Source: Aurantiacibacter sp. MUD11
GTDB taxonomy: Bacteria; Pseudomonadota; Alphaproteobacteria; Sphingomonadales; Sphingomonadaceae
Length of the DNA stretch: 64,000 bases
Direction: 5' to 3'
Assembly (NCBI RefSeq): GCF_026967575.1
Contig: NZ_CP114054.1
Span: 682,001-746,000 of the forward strand
In this document: in pieces, positions 57,149 through 64,000 of the stretch
Layout of the letters: each line of letters starts with the position of its first letter
How positions within the stretch are numbered: the first letter of the stretch is position 1
Notes under the pieces: generated by a model
What the model saw: the letters and a program-made list of their open reading frames with translations, nothing else
The model's database searches: none
Told to the model about the DNA's origin: nothing
Position numbers and translations under genes: made by a program

Positions 57149-58605
57149 CTGGCCGCGCGCGGCAACCGCAGCGTCACGAGCAGGCCGCCAAGGTCCTCGC
57201 TCTCGCCCAGTTGCACATCCCCGCCATAGATCACCGCGACATCGCGCACGATGGCGAGGCCGAGGCCGGTACCGGGCTTTTCCGTATCCAGCCGCGCTCC
57301 GCGACCAAAAATCTCGGCGCGCTTGGCTTCGGGAATGCCCGTGCCGTCGTCTTCGACCAGGATGGCGCAGGTTTCGGCGTCCGGCTCCGCATCGACGGTA
57401 ACGAAGACGCTGCCGCCACCGTACTTGGCGGCATTCTCGATCAGGTTGCCGATCATCTCGTCGAGGTCCTGCCGTTCCACCGCGACTTCGCCTTCGCCCT
57501 TGCCGTCGATATCGAAGCGCACGTCCGGATAGAGGCGCGATACCGCCCGTTCCACGGCCACGGCACTGTCCAGCGCGCTGGCGCGGGACAGGCCGACGGC
57601 GCGGCGGCCCACGGCGCGGGCGCGGGCCAGGTGGTGATCGACCTGGCGGCGCATCACCGCCGCTTCGCGCATCACCGTCCGGTCAAGGTCGGGCGCGCCG
57701 GCACTGGCGGCATTGTTGAGCACCGTCAGCGGCGTCTTCAGCGCATGGGCAAGGTTACCCGCATGGGTGCGCGCCTCCTCGGCCTGCTTTTCCGAATGTT
57801 CGAGCAGCGCGTTCAGCTCGTCCACCATCGGCTGCACTTCCAGCGGCAGCGGATCGGTGACGCGGTTGGTACCGGTGGTGCGGATGCGCGCGATGGCCTT
57901 GCGGACCCGCCGCAGCGGGCCAAGGCCGTACCAGGTCTGCGCCATCGCCATCAGGAACAGGCCGATACCGAGCACGGCGAAAGACCAGACCAGGATGGCG
58001 CGAATGTCGGCCAGTTGCTGATCCAGGTCCTCGCGCGAGCCGGCGACGACGAACTGCCATTCGACATCGCTACCCGGCAGCGCGACGGTCCGCTGGGCTA
58101 TGCGCAGGTCCTCGTTTTCGAACTGGCTGGAGTTGTAGAAGATCGGCTCGTAGGCACGCGCATCCTCGCGAATCTCCAGCAGGTTGTCCCACAGCGAGCG
58201 CGAGGCATAGGGAGGCACGCCCTCGCCATCGATCTGCCAGTAGAAGCCGCTGTTCGGCTCCAGGAAGCGCTGGTCGCCAAGGATGCGGTTGAAGCGCACC
58301 TCGCCGAACGGGTCCAGCTCGGCGGACAGCACCATCGAATTGAGCGAGATCGCCAGCTGCTCGTCGAACTGGTTGGAAACGAGGTTGGTCAGCGCCCGGT
58401 CCAGCGCCACGCCGCCGACCAGCAGCAGGGCGGTAATCCACCCCGCCGCAATCAGCATCATGCGCCGGGCCAGGCTGCCCGTATGGCGCTCGCCGGCCGG
58501 AGCGGCGGTGTCGCCCTCCTGCGCTTGCGTCGCCGCGTCTGCCGTTGCGGGAGTGTTACTCGCGGGGGGCGTCGTCGGGGTCGTCGAGGCTGTAACCGAG
58601 GCCAC
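57145..58605 (-). CDS. Two-component sensor histidine kinase (PhoQ-like)
   Basis: 486-residue kinase: Thr/Pro/Ala-rich N-terminus, membrane helices near residues 50-70 and 205-228 bracketing a periplasmic sensor, HAMP, H-box HAGNLAHALKTPLTV, N-box NLIENAAKYGG and G-boxes DDGTGIPEAKR and GTGLGLAI. The start at ATG 58605 overlaps the response-regulator gene by 50 bp; a GTG nine bases later is possible. PhoQ-like from order and domain layout. Confidence 0.9.
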   Translation of the reverse strand: MASVTASTTPTTPPASNTPATADAATQAQEGDTAAPAGERHTGSLARRMMLIAAGWITALLLVGGVALDRALTNLVSNQFDEQLAISLNSMVLSAELDPFGEVRFNRILGDQRFLEPNSGFYWQIDGEGVPPYASRSLWDNLLEIREDARAYEPIFYNSSQFENEDLRIAQRTVALPGSDVEWQFVVAGSREDLDQQLADIRAILVWSFAVLGIGLFLMAMAQTWYGLGPLRRVRKAIARIRTTGTNRVTDPLPLEVQPMVDELNALLEHSEKQAEEARTHAGNLAHALKTPLTVLNNAASAGAPDLDRTVMREAAVMRRQVDHHLARARAVGRRAVGLSRASALDSAVAVERAVSRLYPDVRFDIDGKGEGEVAVERQDLDEMIGNLIENAAKYGGGSVFVTVDAEPDAETCAILVEDDGTGIPEAKRAEIFGRGARLDTEKPGTGLGLAIVRDVAVIYGGDVQLGESEDLGGLLVTLRLPRAAS

Positions 58606-59233
58606 GGATCGTCGTAATTACGTCTGCACCGAGTTTCTTGCGGATGCGGGTGACGAAGACCTCGATCGTATTCGAATCACGATCGAAATCCTGGTCGTAG
58701 ATATGTTCGATAAGCTCGGTGCGGCTGACGACCTTGCCCTTGTGGTGCATCAGGTAGCTGAGCAGCTTGTATTCCTGCGCGGTCAGCTTCACCGGCTCGC
58801 CCGCCAGCGTGACGCGGCCCGAACGCGTGTCCAGCCGCACGTCGCCAGCGGTCAGTTCGCTGCTGGCATTGCCCGAGGCACGGCGGATCAGTGCCCGCAG
58901 CCGAGCGATCAGCTCTTCGGTCTGGAACGGCTTGGCCAGGTAATCGTCGGCGCCGGCATCGAGGCCCGCCACCTTGTCCGACCAGCTGTCGCGCGCGGTC
59001 AGCACCAGCACCGGGAAGTTGCGGCGCTCCTTGCGCCACATGCCCAGCACGGTGAGACCATCGATCTCGGGCAGGCCGAGGTCGAGGATGGCGGCGTCGT
59101 AATCTTCGGTGCTGCCAAGGAAATGGCCGTCCTCGCCATCGGTGGACAGGTCCACCGCATAGCCATTCTGTTCCAGCGTGGACTTCAGCTGCTGGCCGAG
59201 TGTGGGCTCGTCCTCGACGATCAGGATGCGCAT
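58556..59233 (-). CDS. OmpR/PhoP-family response regulator
   Basis: 225-residue regulator. Receiver with acidic pocket ED (residues 7-8), phospho-acceptor D51 (AILDLGLPEIDG) and K of AKPF, then a winged-helix DNA-binding domain (LTAQEYKLLSYLMHHKGKVVSR). Paired with the overlapping kinase and preceded by a PepSY gene. Confidence 0.95.
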   Translation of the reverse strand: MRILIVEDEPTLGQQLKSTLEQNGYAVDLSTDGEDGHFLGSTEDYDAAILDLGLPEIDGLTVLGMWRKERRNFPVLVLTARDSWSDKVAGLDAGADDYLAKPFQTEELIARLRALIRRASGNASSELTAGDVRLDTRSGRVTLAGEPVKLTAQEYKLLSYLMHHKGKVVSRTELIEHIYDQDFDRDSNTIEVFVTRIRKKLGADVITTIRGLGYSLDDPDDAPRE

Positions 59234-59316
59234 CGTATTCCTTCCCTGCTCTACGCGCTCTTCACTTGGGCTTTTGACCCAAACGCGTCAAGCAAGCGGG
59301 AGGTCCCCATGCCCGG

Positions 59317-59631
59317 TTAGCGTGAAATTCGCAGGATACGGGCGGTCTGCGCGTCCACATCGACCCAGATCATCCGGCCATTGCGAATGAACTTAAGGCG
59401 ATAGGCCTGCGCCGTCGCATCGTATTCGAAGCCGATATACTCGTCGCCTTCTTCCATCCGGGGGATGATCCGGCGCTCGATATCGCGAATGGGCAGGTTG
59501 CGACCCGCCTGCATCTCTGCCCGGGCGCTCTGCTGGTCGCCGCGCGACTGCTGCGACTGGGCATATGCCGGCGCAGCCCCGAGCGAGGCCGTGAGCGCAA
59601 TTGCAGCAAGCAGGGCGGAAGCAGTCCTCAT
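59317..59631 (-). CDS. Secreted PepSY-domain protein
   Basis: 104-residue exported protein with signal peptide to about residue 24 (PAYAQ), then a Gln/Ser-rich spacer and one PepSY domain (IEYIGFEYDATAQAYRLKF-like block, ending IWVDVDAQTARILRISR). PepSY genes beside PhoPQ-like systems often encode inhibitors or sensors of periplasmic state. 83 bp upstream of the response regulator, same strand. Confidence 0.85.
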   Translation of the reverse strand: MRTASALLAAIALTASLGAAPAYAQSQQSRGDQQSARAEMQAGRNLPIRDIERRIIPRMEEGDEYIGFEYDATAQAYRLKFIRNGRMIWVDVDAQTARILRISR

Positions 59632-59697
59632 GATGTTCGTGTGCCTAAACCCGAAGCGTTGAACAAGGCGTGAATTCGCGCCCCATCATTCAGCAAG

Positions 59698-59715
59698 GTT
59701 AGGTGTATCCCTAAC
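59698..59715. promoter_or_regulatory. Inverted repeat upstream of the PepSY/two-component operon
   Basis: GTTAGG-N6-CCTAAC lies 67 bp before the PepSY start, in a 217-bp gap that otherwise holds no ORF. Its place fits an operator for the downstream response regulator, but OmpR-family sites are usually direct repeats, so this is tentative. Confidence 0.35.
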
Positions 59716-59848
59716 GCACCATCTCATACGTCTACGGAAGCATGGCGTTGGAATGACTGCGCCAATCCCGCTTTCACATGCATGAACATCGCCCTTTCCT
59801 CAGCAGCCGCTTGCCAGCCGCCTCCCCCGCGCCTACCTGCGCCCGACC

Positions 59849-61662
59849 ATGGCGGAACCACCGATCTTGAGCTGGGAAGGACTGGGCCTGCAACAAGGCG
59901 GGCGCTGGCTGTTCGGCGACCCGGCGCAGGGTGACGGACTGGACCTGCACATCGGCCCGCGCGACCGGCTGGCGCTGATCGGCCGCAACGGCGTGGGCAA
60001 GACCACGCTGCTGAAACTCATCACCGGCGAGATCGAGGCGGATCGCGGTATCCGCAAGGTGAAGCCGCATACGCAGATCGTCTGGCTGGAGCAGGAGCCG
60101 GACCTTTCCGGTTTCAAGACGCTGATGGACTTCGCGCTGTCGGGGGATCGCCCCCGGCCGAGCACGAGGTGGAGTCCATCGCCGGACAGCTCGGCATCGA
60201 CATGACGACCGAGGCGGCGACCGCCAGCGGCGGCGAGAAGCGCCGCGCCGCAATCGCCCGCGCCCTCGCGCTCGACCCGGACCTGCTGCTGCTGGACGAG
60301 CCGACCAACCACCTCGACCTTGCCGCGATCGACTGGCTGGAAGACTGGCTGACCCGCTATCGCGGCGCCTTCATCGTCATCAGCCACGACCGTACCTTCC
60401 TGAAGCGCCTGACCAAGTCGACGCTGTGGCTCGACCGTGGGCAGCTGCGCCGCAAGGAAGTCGGCTTCGGCGGCTACGAGGCCTGGGAGGAACAGGTCTA
60501 TGCCGAGGAAGCCCGCGCAGCCGAGAAGCTGGACGCCAAGCTGAAGATCGAGGCGCACTGGCTGGAACGCGGTGTCACCGCCCGACGCAAGCGCAACATG
60601 GGACGCCTCGAGAAGCTGTGGGAGATGCGCGCCGCCCGCGCCGCGATGATCACCCCCGGCGGCACGGCCAAGCTCAAGCTGGCAAGCGACGAGGAATTCA
60701 AGAGCAAGTCCGTCATCGTCGCGGAGGACATCTCCAAGAGCTACGACGGGCGCCAGATCATCAAGCCGTTCAGCCTGCGCATCCAGCGCGGTGACCGGAT
60801 CGGTATCGTCGGCGCCAACGGCGCGGGCAAGACCACGCTGCTGAAGCTGCTGACCAAGGAAATCGAGCCGGACACCGGAACTGTCACTCACGCCCGGACG
60901 CTGTCGGGCGTGATGATCGACCAGCAGCGCGCCCTGCTGCAGCCGGAGCTGACAGTGCGGCAGGTGCTGGCCGAAGGCGGCGACTGGATCGACGTGCGCG
61001 GCCATCGCAAGCACGTGCAGGCCTACCTCAAGGACTTCCTGTTCGATCCCTCGCTGGTCGATGCCAAGATCGGCACCTTCTCCGGCGGCGAGCGCAGCCG
61101 CCTGCTGCTGGCGCGCGAATTCGCCCGCACGAGCAACCTGCTGGTGCTCGACGAGCCGACCAACGACCTCGACCTGGAAACGCTCGACCTCTTGCAGGAA
61201 GTCATCGCCGACTACGAGGGCACGGTGCTGATCGTCAGCCACGATCGCGACTTCCTCGACCGCACCGTAACCGTAACGCTGGGCCTCGACGGCAGCGGCA
61301 CGGTGGATATCGTGGCCGGCGGCTACGAGGACTGGGAAGCCAAGCGCAAGGCGGCGCGCCCGGCAAAGAAGGCACAGAACGGCACCGAGAAGGACACCAG
61401 GCCCGCTGCGCCCCCTCCCCCGCCGCAAAACCCGGCCAAGCTCTCGTACAAGGAACAGCGCGATTACGAGCTGCTCCCCGCGCGCATCGAAGAGCTGGAA
61501 GAACTGATCGCCAAGGGCGAAGCGGCGCTGGGCGATCCCGATCTCTACAGCAAGGATCCGGACCGATTTTCGCGCATCGGCAAGTCGCTGGAAATGGCGC
61601 GGGCCGAGAAGGACGAAGCGGAAGAGCGCTGGCTCGATCTGGCGGCCCGGGTCGAGGGATAG
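59849..61662 (+). pseudogene. ABC-F ATPase (Uup-like) with a frameshift
   Basis: Two-domain cytosolic ABC-F ATPase split by a frameshift. The first frame (59849-60205) holds Walker A RNGVGKTTLLKL and reads correctly to about FALSGD. The second (open from upstream, first GTG 60169, to 61662) holds ATASGGEKRR, DEPTNHLDL, the second P-loop GANGAGKTTLLKL, TFSGGERSR, DEPTNDLDL and a C-terminal coiled coil typical of Uup. One base appears missing near 60146-60157, where CGGGGG-ATCG-CCCCCG can form a hairpin. Everything else is intact, so a sequencing error or very recent mutation is likely. Confidence 0.85.
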
Positions 61663-61742
61663 CGCGTCTCGCGATTGTAAAAGGGCCGTTAACCACGTTC
61701 GCTCATGGCGTTTGCACCAAGTAGCGCCACAACGGGCAATCT

Positions 61743-63815
61743 ATGGGCCACGCCACTTCCTCCGCAGTTCGCGCCGATGATGCCGCGCAGGCAGATGCAT
61801 TCGGCAGTCTGTCCACCTTGGGCGGACCCAAGAAGTTCAAGAAAAAGCCGGTTCTGGTCCTCGCTCCAGAGGAACTGGAAAAGGCGCATTCGATGTTCCA
61901 GGATGCCTCGGCAGAGCTGCTTGGCCAGCCGGTCGAACGACCTGCCCGCCCGGCCAGCTCGCTGCTGGGCCTGGCCCCGATGGACGACGAGAGCGCCAGC
62001 CCCGAAGACATGGGCGAGGTCGACGACGCGCAGAACGGCGGCGACGATGGCGATATCGTAACCAACGACGACGTGCTGGGCATGTCGCGCATTCGTGAAG
62101 CGGAAGAGCCCACCATCGCGGACCTGCCCGAATTGCCGGACGAGCACCTGGATATCGACGCCATGGCCGCCCAGGCGCTCGATCAGGACCTCGACATGGA
62201 GCACCGCATCTTCCCCTCGCTGCCGACGCAGCCGGAGGAGGAATTTGCTGAGCAGGACGAAGCGTTCGAGGCGGGACCGGAGTCCGAAGCGGACGCCGAA
62301 CCGGAACTTGCCGTGGGACCTGCCTATTTCGACGAGCCGGAAGCCGAGGATTTCGTAACTCCGGAACCCGTCGATGAAGAAGCGCCGGCCGAAGAGACAG
62401 AAGCCGAAGTCGAGCCCATGCCCGAAGCGACAGGCTGGGAAGCCGAAGAGTTCGCAGGGGAAGCGCCCGCCGTCGAAAATGCTTTCGAGGCCGAAGAATA
62501 CGACACTACGGAAGCCGAAGCGGCGGATTTCGACGAACCGGCAGAGCTCGAGCACGCCGAACTGGACCAATTCGCCGAAGACGAGGTGGTCGACGAGGAA
62601 GCCGATCTCGCAGAGTCGGCGGACGACAAGCCCGCCCGCAGCAAGCCGAGCGCGCTTGACCGGGTGGTGCTGCGCGTGCCCCCTGCCCCGTACCAGCCGC
62701 CCGCAGGCGATCCGCTGGTTCCGGTCGGACAACGCGCCGCAAAGCCGGAGAGCCTGGAAACGCCCGACGCATTCCGCGCGCCGCGTATCGAAGATGCGCC
62801 GGAAGCGCGGCCGGCCAGCCGTTACATCGCTCCGTTCGACGACAACCGCGCAGCCTTCGGGCGCCATGCGCCGATCGCCCCGGACTTCGACGATGCGTTC
62901 GACGACGAACCGGAAGCCGAGACCTTCGACCCGCTGGCAGCCATGCGCGATGCGGTGACGCCGCCCGCTCCCGTGGAGCCGGAAGAAGCCGAAGCCATGG
63001 GCGAAGAGGAATCCTTCAGCGACGAGCCGACGATCGAAGATTCACTGCCGGAAGCGCCGGAAGAACTGGCGACCGAAGCAGGCTTTGCCGAAGAAGCGGA
63101 GACCGAGCAGGACTTCATCGAGGAGCCGGAAGCCGAAGACACCTTCACCGCGGAAGCGGACAGCGAAGAAGCCTTGGCCGAGCTGCCGGAAGACGAAGAG
63201 CCGGCACCTGTCGCAGTCGAAGCCGCGGAAGTCGAGGAAGTCGAGGAAGCCGAGGCCGAAGCTGTCGAGCCGGAAGTCGCCGGTCCGGACTTCGATGAAC
63301 CGCTGGCCGAGACACCGCCGGTCGACGACTGGCAGGAACAGTTCGACGCCGTACCCGAACCCGGTTTTGCCTCCTTGGTCGAACCTGAGCGCGCCGCTGC
63401 GCAAGAGCCGCTCGAACTGGGTATGTACGACGAAATCGAGGCCGAGGACGAGCTGGCCGAAGGCGAAGCGGAGAAATTCGCAACGGGCAACGTCGAATGG
63501 CCCGAGACCGAAGTCGAGGCGGAGGCTGAGCCAGAGACTGCCGCAGAACCCGTGGTGGAAGAGGTCGAGCAGCCGGCCGAAGCGGAAACCCGGTTCACCG
63601 AAATCGAGGACGACGAGGTCGATGGCTACGCCTTCATGTATGCCGACGTCTCGCGCGAGCGGACCCTCGACTCCGTCTCCTCCGGCCAGAGCAATTCGCT
63701 CCGCCAGAAGCTGATCCGCGAGCGCCAGCAGGAAGCCGCGGAAGCACGCGAACGGGCGCGCTCGCAATCGCTGGCAGGCAAGTTCGTCGCCTGGCTGCGC
63801 GGCCTGTTCGGCTAG
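61743..63815 (+). CDS. Large acidic, disordered protein with an amphipathic C-terminal helix
   Basis: 690-residue protein with no recognised domain. Residues 150-600 are dominated by Glu, Ala, Asp and Pro with irregular EAEAE/PEAE repeats, strongly acidic and probably disordered. A basic patch GPKKFKKKPVLVLAPEEL lies near residue 28. The last 90 residues are different: a charged coiled-coil-like helix (RQKLIRERQQEAAEAR) ending in SLAGKFVAWLRGLFG, an amphipathic helix likely to bind membrane. No signal peptide. Follows the ABC-F gene. Confidence 0.8.
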   Translation: MGHATSSAVRADDAAQADAFGSLSTLGGPKKFKKKPVLVLAPEELEKAHSMFQDASAELLGQPVERPARPASSLLGLAPMDDESASPEDMGEVDDAQNGGDDGDIVTNDDVLGMSRIREAEEPTIADLPELPDEHLDIDAMAAQALDQDLDMEHRIFPSLPTQPEEEFAEQDEAFEAGPESEADAEPELAVGPAYFDEPEAEDFVTPEPVDEEAPAEETEAEVEPMPEATGWEAEEFAGEAPAVENAFEAEEYDTTEAEAADFDEPAELEHAELDQFAEDEVVDEEADLAESADDKPARSKPSALDRVVLRVPPAPYQPPAGDPLVPVGQRAAKPESLETPDAFRAPRIEDAPEARPASRYIAPFDDNRAAFGRHAPIAPDFDDAFDDEPEAETFDPLAAMRDAVTPPAPVEPEEAEAMGEEESFSDEPTIEDSLPEAPEELATEAGFAEEAETEQDFIEEPEAEDTFTAEADSEEALAELPEDEEPAPVAVEAAEVEEVEEAEAEAVEPEVAGPDFDEPLAETPPVDDWQEQFDAVPEPGFASLVEPERAAAQEPLELGMYDEIEAEDELAEGEAEKFATGNVEWPETEVEAEAEPETAAEPVVEEVEQPAEAETRFTEIEDDEVDGYAFMYADVSRERTLDSVSSGQSNSLRQKLIRERQQEAAEARERARSQSLAGKFVAWLRGLFG

Positions 63816-64000
63816 GTTATCCGGTAGAAGTCGGCCACCCGGTCGAGCGCCAGCTTCAGCACCAGCTTGCCGCTGCGCGCCGGCCAGGCCAGCGCCCTTT
63901 CCGCAACCGGTAGCGACTCACCCGCGCAAACCACGCGCCAGAGGATGTCCTCCAGCCCCTTGCCCGCCTGCTTCAGCGCCCCGTCGAACCGTGTGCGTGC
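63812..64000 (-). CDS. DUF6456 protein, C-terminal fragment
   Basis: The last 62 codons before a TAG at 63812-63814, running off the right edge. The piece ARTRFDGALKQAGKGLEDIL and WPARSGKLVLKLALDRVADF matches the DUF6456 domain of alphaproteobacterial helix-turn-helix-like proteins. The stop overlaps the stop of the convergent acidic-protein gene. Remainder lies outside the window. Confidence 0.75.
   Translation of the reverse strand, partial: ARTRFDGALKQAGKGLEDILWRVVCAGESLPVAERALAWPARSGKLVLKLALDRVADFYRIT

Overview
The window is about 64 kb of densely coding, GC-rich chromosomal DNA with no mobile element, prophage, CRISPR array or rRNA operon. Gene content points to an alphaproteobacterium of the order Sphingomonadales, probably Erythrobacteraceae. 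The grounds are the mtaB-dapF-ftsY arrangement, a Ccm (system I) cytochrome c cluster, an alphaproteobacterial NDUFS4-type complex I accessory subunit, a DUF6456 protein at the right edge, alphaproteobacterial LexA boxes, and a bamA-skp-fabZ cluster without lpxD/lpxA/lpxB, as expected of sphingomonads that replace LPS with glycosphingolipids. The family-level placement is inference.

Layout. 1-6.6 kb: RNase D (cut by the left edge) overlapping oxyR, then pgsA, an LplT-like MFS carrier, a ThDP enzyme and an EVE-domain protein. 6.7-12.5 kb: a GGDEF/EAL protein and a tightly overlapping dapF-mtaB-ftsY-yciB chain. 12.5-19.7 kb (minus strand): kup with a small membrane protein, then the cytochrome c maturation operon ccmC-D-E-F-G-H-I. 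19.8-22.8 kb: a Leu/Val-type dehydrogenase, tRNA-His, a prolyl-4-hydroxylase-like dioxygenase, a GFA-family protein and a DUF2165 protein. 22.9-34.2 kb (minus strand): the envelope and translation supercluster rpsB-tsf-pyrH-frr-uppS-cdsA-dxr-rseP-bamA-skp-fabZ, with rpmE downstream.

34.3-36.4 kb: a compact array of three perfect GAAC-N7-GAAC (LexA/SOS) boxes in the promoter of a 66-residue single-span membrane protein, followed by pssA-psd. This array is the most striking regulatory signal in the window. 36.5-42.8 kb: a TauD-like dioxygenase and a glyoxylate-shunt locus, in which a RamB/ScfR-type regulator is divergent from aceA, an unannotated 51-codon ORF and glcB. 43-50.3 kb: tRNA-Tyr, rlmB, a lipoprotein, hup and lon, two tandem periplasmic TonB_C-like paralogues, and ebfC. 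50.4-57.1 kb: dnaX, 4.5S RNA, an NDUFS4-like protein, hrpB, a polyprenyl diphosphate synthase, chorismate mutase and a second GFA protein. 57.1-64 kb: a two-component system with a PepSY protein, a frameshifted ABC-F ATPase, a very acidic 690-residue protein and the end of a DUF6456 gene.

How the genes work together. cdsA, pgsA, pssA and psd make CDP-DAG, PG and PE. BamA, the Skp-like chaperone and RseP serve outer-membrane assembly and its stress sensing. aceA and glcB form the complete glyoxylate bypass beside their probable regulator. Coordinates of starts inside long open frames were re-chosen from overlaps, Shine-Dalgarno sites and family N-termini. All functional calls rest on motif recognition by eye; no database search was run.
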